Origin: an uncultured Ignavibacteria bacterium
GTDB taxonomy: Bacteria; Bacteroidota; Ignavibacteria; Tepidaquicellales; Tepidaquicellaceae
Length of the DNA stretch: 64,000 nt
Assembly: GCA_937974175.1 (NCBI GenBank)
Contig: CALJIG010000043.1
Coordinates: forward strand, 1 to 64,000
Direction: 5' to 3'
Shown here: piece after piece, positions 7,499 through 17,200 of the stretch
How positions within the stretch are numbered: the stretch's first letter is position 1
How the letters are laid out: each line of letters opens with the position of its first letter
The notes under the pieces: model-generated
Told to the model about the DNA's origin: nothing
Databases searched by the model: none
What the model saw: the letters and a program-made list of their open reading frames with translations, nothing else
Translations under genes and position numbers: made by a program

Positions 7499-9499
7499 AT
7501 GAAAAAGTTAATATTTTACTTCGGATTAATTGCAATTCTGTCTCAATCATCTGCTGTTTTTTCTCAGTGGACTCAGATTGGTCCGAACTATGGTTCATCC
7601 AATGACCCGACACCTTTAATGAATAATTTTTTTGTTGTGGGCGATACATTATTCGGATGCAATAATGTATTCGGAGTGCATTACTCTACAGACTTCGGTG
7701 GAGTCTGGTGTGAAACAGGAATGACATCCGGAAATAATAAGTTTATATCAAAATCAGGAAGTGTAATATTGACGGGAACAAGCAGTATAAGCCGTTCAAC
7801 AAATAACGGAGATACGTACTCACCCACCAGCGTTACGGCAACATTACTCAGTATGGATTTCAAAAAAAATATCGCAATTGCCGGAACAACAAACGGTATA
7901 TATCTCTCTATAAATTACGGAGCTAACTGGACAAATCCGATTGTATCCGGTTCATATCCCGGCGTAGCAATTCTTGACAGCACAATTTTCATTGGCAATT
8001 CAGCTGGAGTTTCACGCTCAACAAATAAAGGCGCAACTTTTGAAGTGGTACTTCCTCTTCATGATATTACCAGGCTTCAGATAGTTGGCACAAGTGTAAT
8101 GGCTATTTCTTCAGGCGGTATAGATATTTCATACAATCGCGGAAATGCATGGAACCCTTTATACACAGGTCAAAATGTAAAGGCATGTACAATTGTATAT
8201 TCCGATTTATTTATGGCTATGGGTAATACTATTCAGAAATCTACTAACGGTGGTGAGAACTGGAGTGTTGTGTTTAATGCCGCTGCCCCTGTAAGCAACG
8301 TTATAAATCTAAATGGAAATTTGGTCGCATTATCCACTGCTGCAATTTGTCTTAGCAGAGATACCGGACAGACCTGGGTTCAGAATAAATTTCGTTTCAT
8401 GCAGGCATACTCTGTTTATAAAACAGCAAACTCAATTTTCAGTTCATCAAATAACTTTGGAATTTATCGTTCTACTAATTCAGGTAATTCATGGACTAAC
8501 TTTACATTGACAAATGATTTCTGGGCAGTCAGAACTTTTGCAGAGAGAAGCGGATTTCTTTTCTGCGCACAAAATAACGGCGGTGTTTATTTATCAACTA
8601 ATGACGGCGCATCTTTTTCATTGATCTCTACTTTGGTCAGAACAATCTATACTTTATATCCTGTCGGTCAGAATTTGCTGGCAGGAACACAGGCAGGAGG
8701 AATTTATTACTCTCAAAACGACGGTACTACATGGTCGCCTACAAATTTAAATAATCAAACAATTTATTGCATACACGGAAATACAAATAAACTTTTTGCA
8801 GGCGGTACAGGGCTTTATTTCTCAGCTAATGCCGGAGGCACCTGGTCGCCGGTTGCAGGTATAACGCAGTCAATCGGAGGAATAACATCCTATTCAAATT
8901 TTGTATTCGCCGGCGGAAGCACAGGAATTTATGTTTCATCTGATTACGGAGATACCTGGTCGCAGACATCTTTTCCATATCCTTATGTAAATGCTATGGC
9001 ATCTTACGGGAGCAATGTATTTGCGGGAACCGAAAAGAACGGATTCTTTATGAGCAGTGATAACGGAGTAACCTGGACAAACATAAACAACAATCTTGGT
9101 CAGCGAATTTCAGTATCCAGAATGTTTATCAGCGGCAACGATTTATACGGAGCAACATATACTTCATCAATTGTAAAAGCGCCTTTAAGCAGCTTCGTTG
9201 GTATAAATCAGTTATCAACTGAATTACCTTCTGATTATTTATTAAAGCAGAATTATCCGAACCCTTTTAATCCAAGCACAACAATAAATTTTAGTTTAAA
9301 ATCATCAGGGTATGTTTCATTAAAAGTTTATGATATGAGAGGCACGGAAGTAGCTGAATTAGTAAATCAGAAGTTGAACGCGGGAACATTTTCATTTACA
9401 TTCGATGCTTCAAATTACAATCTTTCAAGCGGCGTATATTTTTATAAGCTGAAAGCAGGCGGATTTGAAAATGTAAAGAGAATGGTACTTATAAAATAA
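7499..9499 (+). CDS. Secreted YCF48/BNR-like beta-propeller protein with T9SS sorting tail
   Basis: The signal peptide MKKLIFYFGLIAILSQSSAVFS is followed by about a dozen degenerate repeats of the form S-T-N-x-G-x-x-W or S-x-D-x-G-x-T-W, spaced roughly 40-45 residues apart. This is the pattern of BNR/YCF48/sortilin-like propellers. The C-terminus (from NYPNPFNPST, ending RMVLIK) is a type A sorting domain, so the protein should be exported and cell-surface attached or released. It shares layout and many repeat positions with the gene at 11150 and is likely a duplicate of it. The start codon follows TTTCCCCT directly, with no Shine-Dalgarno. Function beyond a binding or surface role cannot be stated. 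Confidence 0.88.
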   Translation: MKKLIFYFGLIAILSQSSAVFSQWTQIGPNYGSSNDPTPLMNNFFVVGDTLFGCNNVFGVHYSTDFGGVWCETGMTSGNNKFISKSGSVILTGTSSISRSTNNGDTYSPTSVTATLLSMDFKKNIAIAGTTNGIYLSINYGANWTNPIVSGSYPGVAILDSTIFIGNSAGVSRSTNKGATFEVVLPLHDITRLQIVGTSVMAISSGGIDISYNRGNAWNPLYTGQNVKACTIVYSDLFMAMGNTIQKSTNGGENWSVVFNAAAPVSNVINLNGNLVALSTAAICLSRDTGQTWVQNKFRFMQAYSVYKTANSIFSSSNNFGIYRSTNSGNSWTNFTLTNDFWAVRTFAERSGFLFCAQNNGGVYLSTNDGASFSLISTLVRTIYTLYPVGQNLLAGTQAGGIYYSQNDGTTWSPTNLNNQTIYCIHGNTNKLFAGGTGLYFSANAGGTWSPVAGITQSIGGITSYSNFVFAGGSTGIYVSSDYGDTWSQTSFPYPYVNAMASYGSNVFAGTEKNGFFMSSDNGVTWTNINNNLGQRISVSRMFISGNDLYGATYTSSIVKAPLSSFVGINQLSTELPSDYLLKQNYPNPFNPSTTINFSLKSSGYVSLKVYDMRGTEVAELVNQKLNAGTFSFTFDASNYNLSSGVYFYKLKAGGFENVKRMVLIK

Positions 9500-9526
9500 T
9501 TTCAGTAATTCAATAATTACAATTTT

Positions 9527-9557
9527 AAAAAAATGGAAAGCCGTAGTTTTCCATTTT
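9527..9557 (+). terminator. Rho-independent terminator after the first propeller gene
   Basis: AAAATGGAAA pairs with TTTCCATTTT around the loop GCCGTAGT, ending in a T-run. It lies about 30 nt past the stop. Confidence 0.75.
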
Positions 9558-9691
9558 TCATTTAATTTTAATTCCTATTTTACCAATTTTGTATTTAAGT
9601 GATAAAAATAAAATGGTACACAGTTTGCACATCACTAAGAAAGAAAAATTCTCTATAAACACAAAAAGTAATTAATCGTGTTCTTTTTAAA

Positions 9692-9744
9692 GGTCTCCGG
9701 GCAATACCCCATAAAATTCAAATGAATTTTATAGCCGGGAGACT
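9692..9744 (+). promoter_or_regulatory. Structured leader hairpin before the second propeller gene
   Basis: GGTCTCC-G-GGC (9692-9702) pairs with GCC-G-GGAGACT (9734-9744): seven pairs, a G-G mismatch, then three pairs. Inside lie a one-sided bulge AATACCCC and a perfect nine-pair hairpin ATAAAATTC / GAATTTTAT (9711-9719 / 9724-9732). No U-run follows and the previous gene already has its own terminator, so this is more likely a 5' leader element than a terminator. It lies 45 nt before the ATG. I do not recognise a riboswitch class. Confidence 0.5.
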
Positions 9745-9789
9745 ATACTAAAGAGTAAGTTGATTACTTAAAATTAAAATTTCCCCTAC

Positions 9790-11007
9790 ATGAAAAAACT
9801 AATTACTGCTCTGTTATTTTTTTCTTTTGCTTTTCCCTTAGCTGCTCAATGGGAGCGGCCCTATTACGATATTTTTGCTGTGTGCTTATTGATCAAAGAC
9901 GGCAACATTTATGCAGGCAAAAACGGAATATCCCGCACTACAGACGGCGGACTATCCTGGAATCTCTTCAATAACGGAATGCCGAATACACCCTACCGCT
10001 ACCAGGTAAACCGTATGTATAATTTTAACGGAACCGTTTATGCGGGACTGGACACCATGGGTGTTTATACTCTTCCTGACGGCGGCAATACATGGACACA
10101 GAGAAATACAGGCTTCCCTGCCAATATTGTTGTAAAAACTTTTGCCGGTTACAGTACGACTATTTTCTGCGGAACTGATAAAGGAGTTTTCAAATCTACC
10201 AATGCCGGCGCGGTTTGGAATTTAGCCGGAATGGCAGATACATTGGTCGTTGATTTAATTTTCCGCGATAATGTTTTATTCGCTTCAAATTATCCAGCCG
10301 GTGTAAAAGTCTCTTATAATTTTGGACAGACATGGCAGAGTGTTTCAAGCGGAATGACCGGAACGAAGTGGGCATTCACTTTTACAAACTCGCCGACCTA
10401 TTTATTTGCAGGAACATCAGATGCTAAAATTTACAGAACATCGAACAACGGATTAAACTGGGAGCAATGCTACTCACAAAGCCCTGCAAGCAATGCAATT
10501 TACTCACTAAAATATTATGCTAACCGTGTAATCGCAGGAACGGCACAGGGAATATTTTATTCATACAATCAGGGAAATAACTGGCTGCCTGTGAATGACG
10601 GCTTCCCGCCCAATACGGAAATCCGTTCTGATGCAATTGTTTATTCAACACTGAATGTATACGTCGCTCCTACAAACGGAGTTTACCGCAGGCCGCTTTC
10701 GCAGTTAACCGGAATTAATTCAATCCAAAGTACTATAAGTAATTTTAGGCTGGAACAGAATTATCCGAATCCGTTCAATCCAAGCACTGTTATAAGTTAC
10801 GAATTGTCAGTTGCCGGAATAGTAACGTTAAAAGTTTATGATGTGAAAGGCAATGAAGTTGCAACTTTAGTAAACGAAAATAAAAATGCCGGAAGTTATT
10901 CAGTAACTTTCGATGCAGGTAAATATAATCTTTCAAGCGGAATGTATTTTTATAAATTAAGCGCAGATGGTTTTGAAGATACTAAGAGAATGGTGATTGT
11001 GAAATAA
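9790..11007 (+). CDS. Secreted YCF48/BNR-like beta-propeller protein with T9SS sorting tail
   Basis: Signal peptide MKKLITALLFFSFAFPLAAQ, then a shorter propeller (about residues 25-310) with repeats such as SRTTDGGLSW, KSTNAGAVW and YRTSNNGLNW spaced about 40-45 residues apart. It ends in an NYPNPFNPST sorting domain (RMVIVK at the terminus). At 405 residues it is about 260 shorter than its neighbours on both sides and less similar to them than they are to each other. It is probably exported to the cell surface. The leader holds a stable hairpin (9692-9744) and TTTCCCCTAC just before the ATG. Confidence 0.87.
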   Translation: MKKLITALLFFSFAFPLAAQWERPYYDIFAVCLLIKDGNIYAGKNGISRTTDGGLSWNLFNNGMPNTPYRYQVNRMYNFNGTVYAGLDTMGVYTLPDGGNTWTQRNTGFPANIVVKTFAGYSTTIFCGTDKGVFKSTNAGAVWNLAGMADTLVVDLIFRDNVLFASNYPAGVKVSYNFGQTWQSVSSGMTGTKWAFTFTNSPTYLFAGTSDAKIYRTSNNGLNWEQCYSQSPASNAIYSLKYYANRVIAGTAQGIFYSYNQGNNWLPVNDGFPPNTEIRSDAIVYSTLNVYVAPTNGVYRRPLSQLTGINSIQSTISNFRLEQNYPNPFNPSTVISYELSVAGIVTLKVYDVKGNEVATLVNENKNAGSYSVTFDAGKYNLSSGMYFYKLSADGFEDTKRMVIVK

Positions 11008-11037
11008 TTACGAATTTCGAATTACGAGTTACGAGTT
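11007..11037. repeat. Short word repeat (TTACGA) after the second propeller gene
   Basis: Immediately past the stop codon, TTACGA-like words alternate with TTCGAA in both orientations. The same words reappear at about 45737-45770. It precedes the terminator at 11038. Confidence 0.5.
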
Positions 11038-11069
11038 TACCCGTAAGCAATAATGTTTACGGGTATTTT
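11038..11069 (+). terminator. Rho-independent terminator after the second propeller gene
   Basis: TACCCGTAA (11038-11046) pairs with TTACGGGTA (11057-11065), followed by TTTT. Confidence 0.8.
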
Positions 11070-11149
11070 ATTGTCAAAAAAACCTTGCGATTTGGATTTT
11101 TCCCTATGAAAATACTATTTACATTTATATAAAAATAACCCCACTGTTT

Positions 11150-13132
11150 ATGAAAAAGTATACTTTACCTTTGGGTGTTTTTTTTATTTTGTGTTTCACT
11201 TCAGTTTGTTTTTCTCAGTGGACACAGATAGGACCAAGCACTGCATCAGTCAACACCCTCTACATTTCAGGTGATACTATATTCGGCGGTAACTCATTAT
11301 CAGGACTTGTTTATTCAACCGATAAAGGAATTACGTGGTGCCAAACTGATTTAAACTCTGCCGGAACAATTGCAAAATCCAATAATGTTCTGCTTGTCGG
11401 CGGAAACTCGATGTACCGGTCAACAGATAACGGAGTTAATTTTACTACCAGCAGCTTCGGCAGTATATTTTCTGTAGATATAAAAAATAATGCGGCGATA
11501 GCCGGTACAGTTGCGGGCATGTATTATTCAACAAATGCAGGAATGAATTGGAGCGTTTCAAATTTAAACTCTGGAATTTTCCGGGGTGCAGGTATAAACG
11601 GAAATGCTTTTTTTGCAGGCAGCACGAGCGGATTGTACAAGTCAATAAACGGTGGTTTTTCATACACACTTGTGTTATCCCCCCGTTTTGTGAACTCAAT
11701 TTTTGCAAATGATACTGCAGTATATGTATGCTCAAATGCCGGAATAGATTATACTACCAATCAGGGAGCAAACTGGAATCAAATGCCGCTTGCGATGAAT
11801 GTGAGGTCGCTCACAATAAACGGCACAACATTATTTGCTACGGGAATTGACTACAACAGTGTTTTAAAATCAACTAACAACGGACAAAACTGGACAACAG
11901 TTCTGACAGCTGCAGGGTTCATCAATACTATTTCAGCAGCAAACAATTACATAATTACTTCTGATAATAACGCATCATATGTGAGTACAAATAACGGCAC
12001 TAACTGGACTGAACATAAATTTCATTTTATGGAGGCATATGCCGTAATGAAAACTCCAACTGCATTGTATACTTCATCTACAGTTAACGGAGCATTTAGA
12101 AGTACTGATAACGGCGCAAACTGGCCTTTGGTAAATCCTGTTTCTCCTTTCGGGCATATCCGGTCATTTGGAATGAAAGATTCAAAAATATTTGCAGGAA
12201 CTAACGGAGCAGGAGTTTATGTCTCAACAAATGACGGACTTAACTGGACACAAACATCATTAAATAATAAGGTTGTTTTTTCAATTTACACATCGGGTTC
12301 AAATATCTACGCAGGCACAGCAAACTCAGGAATATTTCTTTCTACCAATGACGGAGTTACTTGGGGATTGGTTTCAGCCCCATATACTTTTTATTCTATT
12401 ACCGGGAACGGAAACAGACTTTTTGCAGGTGCTGCTAACAATGGTCTCTTCTATTCGGATAACTCAATGAACTGGTTTCAGACAAGTTTAAATTGGCCGA
12501 ATATAGGCGGAGTTGCTGCAATCGGTAATTATATATTTGCAGGAGGCACACCGGGTATATATATCTCATCTAATAATGGCGCTAACTGGAGTCCTTCCTC
12601 TTTTCCTCATCTTCATGTAAATGCAGTAGTAGCTGTTAATAATGTTGTGTTTGCCGGATGTGAAAAATATGGTTTATTTGTGAGTCAGGACTTAGGACTA
12701 ACATGGAGAAGCATAAATGGAAATTTAGGTCAAAGACTCTCTGTATCAAGATTACATGTTTCAGGAAATGATTTATATGCAGCAACATATTACTCATCAG
12801 TTCTGAAAGCTCCTATAAGCGGTCTTGTCAGCATCTCAACTCCAATTGAAACTGAAATTCCTGATAAATTTTCATTAAGTCAGAATTATCCTAACCCGTT
12901 CAACCCCGCAACGAAGATAAATTATAATTTGCCTGCTGCTAATTTTGTTACATTAAAAATTTATGATGTGATCGGAAACGAAGTTGCAACACTTGTAAAT
13001 ACGAGACAAAGCGCAGGCAGCTATTCTGAAGATTTTGAGGCAGGATTTTTTAATCTTTCCAGCGGTGTTTACTTTTACAAACTTCAGGCAGGAGAATTTA
13101 GTGATACAAAGAGAATGATACTGGTGAAGTAA
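11150..13132 (+). CDS. Secreted YCF48/BNR-like beta-propeller protein with T9SS sorting tail (paralogue of 7499)
   Basis: Signal peptide MKKYTLPLGVFFILCFTSVCFS, then W-T-Q-I-G-P as in the gene at 7499. Propeller repeats follow through about residue 560 (STDKGITW, RSTDNGVNF, STNNGTNWTEHKF and others). The sorting domain NYPNPFNPAT ends in KRMILVK. Length (660 against 666) and order of distinctive segments such as the TEHKFHFME / QNKFRFMQ stretch agree with the 7499 protein, so the two are duplicates separated by the shorter propeller gene. Extracellular; no catalytic motif seen. AACCCCAC sits 8-15 nt before the ATG. Confidence 0.88.
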   Translation: MKKYTLPLGVFFILCFTSVCFSQWTQIGPSTASVNTLYISGDTIFGGNSLSGLVYSTDKGITWCQTDLNSAGTIAKSNNVLLVGGNSMYRSTDNGVNFTTSSFGSIFSVDIKNNAAIAGTVAGMYYSTNAGMNWSVSNLNSGIFRGAGINGNAFFAGSTSGLYKSINGGFSYTLVLSPRFVNSIFANDTAVYVCSNAGIDYTTNQGANWNQMPLAMNVRSLTINGTTLFATGIDYNSVLKSTNNGQNWTTVLTAAGFINTISAANNYIITSDNNASYVSTNNGTNWTEHKFHFMEAYAVMKTPTALYTSSTVNGAFRSTDNGANWPLVNPVSPFGHIRSFGMKDSKIFAGTNGAGVYVSTNDGLNWTQTSLNNKVVFSIYTSGSNIYAGTANSGIFLSTNDGVTWGLVSAPYTFYSITGNGNRLFAGAANNGLFYSDNSMNWFQTSLNWPNIGGVAAIGNYIFAGGTPGIYISSNNGANWSPSSFPHLHVNAVVAVNNVVFAGCEKYGLFVSQDLGLTWRSINGNLGQRLSVSRLHVSGNDLYAATYYSSVLKAPISGLVSISTPIETEIPDKFSLSQNYPNPFNPATKINYNLPAANFVTLKIYDVIGNEVATLVNTRQSAGSYSEDFEAGFFNLSSGVYFYKLQAGEFSDTKRMILVK

Positions 13133-13167
13133 GTTTTAGTATCAGGTATTGTGTAATGAGTATTGAG

Positions 13168-13203
13168 AAAACCCGTTGGCTAAAATTCTGACGGGTTTTT
13201 TGT
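13168..13203 (+). terminator. Rho-independent terminator after the third propeller gene
   Basis: AAAACCCGT (13168-13176) pairs with ACGGGTTTT (13191-13199) and runs into further T. Confidence 0.8.
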
Positions 13204-13253
13204 TTTAGTTAAATTGTATTTCTACTTAAAAATAAAATTCTCATTTTTGTTTT

Positions 13254-13784
13254 ATGAAATTACAATCAAAACGACTTACATTTATACGTTATACTGACTC
13301 TCACTTTAAAGAATATAAACTCCAGGCAATGGATTATGAAGTAATGAAATTCATAAGCGGAAAAGCTGCCACAGAAGAAGAAGCAAAAGAGAAATGGCAG
13401 AAGATTATGACTGCTAACTCAATGGATGATATATTGGGTTATTATTCAGTCAGGCGAGCAGAAGATAATGAAGTATTAGGACTTGCAAAACTTGTTTATT
13501 ACGGTTCAGAAAAGGGATTAACGAAAGGAAAGGAAACAGGAACGGTTGAAGTAGGATACTCTTTATTTTCAGAATTCTGGGGAAAAGGATATGCATCTGA
13601 AATTACGAAATTCTTTACAGAGTTTGCAAAAGGATTTAACGATGTAAAAGAAGTCATTGCAATAATAAATCCGGAGAACGGAGCATCAAGAAGAGTTCTT
13701 GAAAAGTGCGGATACACTTTGTACTCCACTGAATTATTTAACGGTACTTCCCCTTCTGAATGGTACAAAATAAACTTGAAATGA
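13254..13784 (+). CDS. GNAT N-acetyltransferase, RimJ/RimL type
   Basis: The 176 residues start with the RimJ/RimL-like opening MKLQSKRLTFIRYTDSHFKEY. They include the acetyl-CoA-binding motif region VEVGYSLFSEFWGKGYASEITKFF, of which GKGYA is the pyrophosphate loop, and the family closing segment NPENGASRRVLEKCGY. It likely acetylates a protein N-terminus or a small amine in the cytoplasm; the substrate is unknown. Its TGA overlaps the ATG of the next gene (ATGA), so the two acetyltransferases form a translationally coupled pair. Confidence 0.85.
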   Translation: MKLQSKRLTFIRYTDSHFKEYKLQAMDYEVMKFISGKAATEEEAKEKWQKIMTANSMDDILGYYSVRRAEDNEVLGLAKLVYYGSEKGLTKGKETGTVEVGYSLFSEFWGKGYASEITKFFTEFAKGFNDVKEVIAIINPENGASRRVLEKCGYTLYSTELFNGTSPSEWYKINLK

Positions 13785-14212
13785 TAAACTACACTCTAAG
13801 AAAAGCTGAAGAAAAAGATTTTGACATTACGCATACCATCAAGCTTGATGCAATGAAAGATTATATAACTCTGACATGGGGATGGGATGAGGAACTTCAG
13901 AAAAAATTTCATAAAGAGGAATTTTACAGAGATAATATTTATATGGTAGAAGTTAAAGGGAGACCGATAGGTACTGTTGGCATTAATGAAATTGACAATG
14001 ATATTTTCATAAATCGTATTTATTTATTAAAAGAATTTCAATCTAAAGGAATAGGCAGCTCAGTACTGAAAAAAATTTTTGATGAAAATAAAGAAAAAGT
14101 TATAAGGCTTGCAGTTTTAAAAGTTAATACAAAAGCTAAGAAATTATATGAAAGCTTAGGCTTTGAAGTGTACGGTGAAGGAAATGAGCACTGGAAAATG
14201 AAACTTAAATAA
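13781..14212 (+). CDS. GNAT N-acetyltransferase
   Basis: The frame opens at 13760, but the ATG at 13781 overlaps the upstream stop as ATGA and gives the normal GNAT start MINYTLRKAEEKDFD, so it is preferred. The acetyl-CoA loop is visible as LKEFQSKGIGSSVLKKI and the closing segment as LKVNTKAKKLYESLGFEVYGE. About 143 residues, single-domain, cytoplasmic. It is only distantly similar to the upstream acetyltransferase, so this is a pairing of two GNAT types, not a simple duplicate. Substrate unknown. Confidence 0.85.
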   Translation: MINYTLRKAEEKDFDITHTIKLDAMKDYITLTWGWDEELQKKFHKEEFYRDNIYMVEVKGRPIGTVGINEIDNDIFINRIYLLKEFQSKGIGSSVLKKIFDENKEKVIRLAVLKVNTKAKKLYESLGFEVYGEGNEHWKMKLK

Positions 14213-14214
14213 TA

Positions 14215-14244
14215 AAAGCCCTGCAACTTTCATTGCAAGGCTTT
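14215..14244. terminator. Hairpin between convergent acetyltransferase and macroglobulin genes
   Basis: AAAGCCCTGCAA (14215-14226) pairs with TTGCAAGGCTTT (14233-14244) with one mismatch and a 6-nt loop, right after the acetyltransferase stop. The T-run is weak on the plus strand. Confidence 0.55.
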
Positions 14245-14295
14245 CACTAACCTCTCTCTCAACATCTTACAAATTTATACTTTACAAACTTTCCT

Positions 14296-17200
14296 CTACT
14301 TGTCTTCTATTCTCAGTTTGAATCCTTCTGCATTTCCGTTTACATCAGTGTAATACATAAGTGAGCCTCGTGATGGATTCACAGTATATTCACCCGGAAT
14401 CTGCGCGCGCATTATATAAGAGTATTCACTGTCTTTTCCGTACATATAAGTATTAAAGAATGTTACTCTGTTATCTCTTATATCTTTATCGGCATAAGAC
14501 CATCTCCACCAGTAATAATCGTATCCGATGTAATCTTTCTCGCCTTCTATCTGATATGCCCAGTCATCTTTTATTACTTCGCATCCTGCCGGTATCGGGT
14601 CTTCAAGCATGAAATATTGAAGATTTTCATCTTTAGAATATACTTTCAGCTTTACTAATACTTCATCACCTGATTTCAGCAGGCCGTCAAAATATTTTTT
14701 TCTGTAAGTGATTTTCTCTTCGTTGTATGCAGAGTATTTTTCAAGTTTGAAGTACTCACGTTCGACTCTGAAACCGTTTTCTCTCGCATCCATATCATTG
14801 GTGTAATAGAATGTATTTGACGAGAAATATACTTTACCGTTGCCGGATTTCTCAATCTTGATTTCATTATTTCCCTGCTGCAATGCGCTGCCGTCAATTT
14901 TTACAAGCTCATCTTTTTTGAAAACATCATCACGTGTCATCTGCTTTGTGAAATACTGCTTTCCGTTTACAAATACATTCACCGAGTAATCAGGATTTAA
15001 TTCATTCGATGTTTTTAAATAATCAACCATTGCATAAATTATCCAGGCAGTCTCTTGAGTATTTCTCCAGCTTGTTCCCTGTCTTTGCATCATAAGCCAT
15101 CTTATTATTTTATCCTTCAGCTCTGAGCTTCCTTTTATATTCACAAAAGCTTTCAATGCCATTGCAGTTGTCTGTACTTTATCATCCTGCCAGTTGTAGT
15201 GCCATGTTTTTCCTTCCCAGTATGAAGCGCCTTCACCTGCAGATTTCACATTCTGCTCAAGGATTGCAAGCACACCTTCTGCTCTTGAAATCTCACCGAA
15301 ATTTTTCAAAGCCAATGCGCACAAACTTCTTGCATAATCATTTACTTCGGAGTATGAAAGCACCTTTTCAATTTCCTTTACCATCTTATCTTTATCTTTG
15401 TTATCAACTAATGAAATAACATATAGCATATAAGCTTTTGTTGTTGCATCGGTTTCACCGGCAACTTTACTCTTTATAAAGTTTACTCCTTTCTTAAATA
15501 CATTTTCCTTTACTGTGTAATTAGCATCTTTTGCCATCTTATAGCCATATATTACATAAGCTGACATAAAATTATTTGACCCGTCATTTGTCCACCAGCC
15601 CCATCCACCATCGGAGTGCTGGAAGCCGTACAATCTGTTCACACCAGCTTCAACCATCTTCGGCAGATCTTTTTGCAATGATTCGCTTATTGGTGCATTC
15701 AAATCTTTAAACGCTCCTGCTACGACTACAGTAGGTAAAAATCTGCTCATTGTCTGCTCAACGCATCCGTAAGGATATCCTGCAAGCTCATCAAGCGCTG
15801 AAAGCATTGTAGAAGCAAGCGAAGGCGCAACAGTGAACTTCATTGTAACGCTTCGCATATCTGTTCCGCCCGGTATGTAGACCTGCTTAACTTCATTTTT
15901 GTATAAGTCATCAAAATCTGCAACTGTAGGAACCATCATCTGCAATCCTCTTGGCTGTAATGGCACGCTCATTTCAACTGCATCTGATTCTTCATTGGTC
16001 AATGCCTCTGCATAAAGCTTTGCAGCACCATAAGGATTATTTACTTTTATTGTCCAGTCAATCCTTTGCTCAGAGTTTGAACCAAGCTTTATTTCTCTTA
16101 AGCTGTCTCCGACAAGCTCAGTATTGCCTGCTCTGAATTTCAGCTTAACATTTTTTTCTGTGCCGAGATAATTGTGAATCATAGTTGAGATTGTAACTAA
16201 ATCCCCTTCCTGTAAGAAGCGCGGAGTTTCCATTCTCACCAATAAATTTTTTCTGGTGATAACTGTATTAGTTGCCTGCCCTACCTTTGTATCTTCTGTA
16301 ATAACTCTTGAAGTTATTCTCCATGAAGTTAAATTATCAGGGTATACAACTATTACCGATGCATAGCCGTTTTCATCTGTCTTTGCAAATGGTGTCCAGT
16401 AAATTGCATCCTTGAAATCAGAACGCAGTTCAGGTGCAACCATCTCTTCATTCTTATCGGATTTTTCCTGCTCTTTCAATTTTTTAGGAGCTTCAGTTTT
16501 GGTTTCTCCATCTTTTGTGGTTGCTACTTTATCCACAACTATAGTGCTCTCATTAGTTCTTCCACTTTGAATGTTTATTTGTCCGCCTCTTTCATCCTGC
16601 ACAACACCTGTAGTTTGTGATACTAAATTTGTTATTCCTCTTATTCCGGAGTTCTCAATCTCTTCCTTCGTAACAACTCTTCCTGTCTGTTTTTCGGAAT
16701 TCAATATCATATAAATAGTTTGCCCCATGCCGACTTTTAAATCTATTACATCTTCTTTATTTTTTTCATCCAGATAAATTCCTATTGTATATTCACCCTT
16801 AGGTATCTTAAATTCGAATACACCATTTTCATCTGATACAGCCGCCTGAAAGTCCTTGTCTATTACAATTGTTGCACCCGATACTGCCGAGCTATCCGAT
16901 GTTATTACAATTCCTTTTACAGTTGCCAGTTCGCTCTCAGCAGTAGACTTCACATTAAATCTTTCATATATACTCATCAAACGGGCAGTGCCGTATGATG
17001 AATTATAAGATAAAAATGAAGTTGATACATAGGCAGATTTTTGCCCGTAGAAAAATTTTCTTATATCTTTTGTCTTATCTTCCTTTATAGCATATATACT
17101 TTCATCAACTATTCCCAATGAGACGTCTGCATTCTTAACAGCATTACCGAATTTATCAGTAACTTTTACTTTTACTTCGCCTGATTCCTTTGGCTTGTAA

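Noticed and set aside
9692..9744. Assignment of the leader hairpin to a known riboswitch class
   Set aside because: I could not match it to the conserved cores of TPP, SAM, c-di-GMP, fluoride, preQ1 or cobalamin riboswitches, so no class was named.
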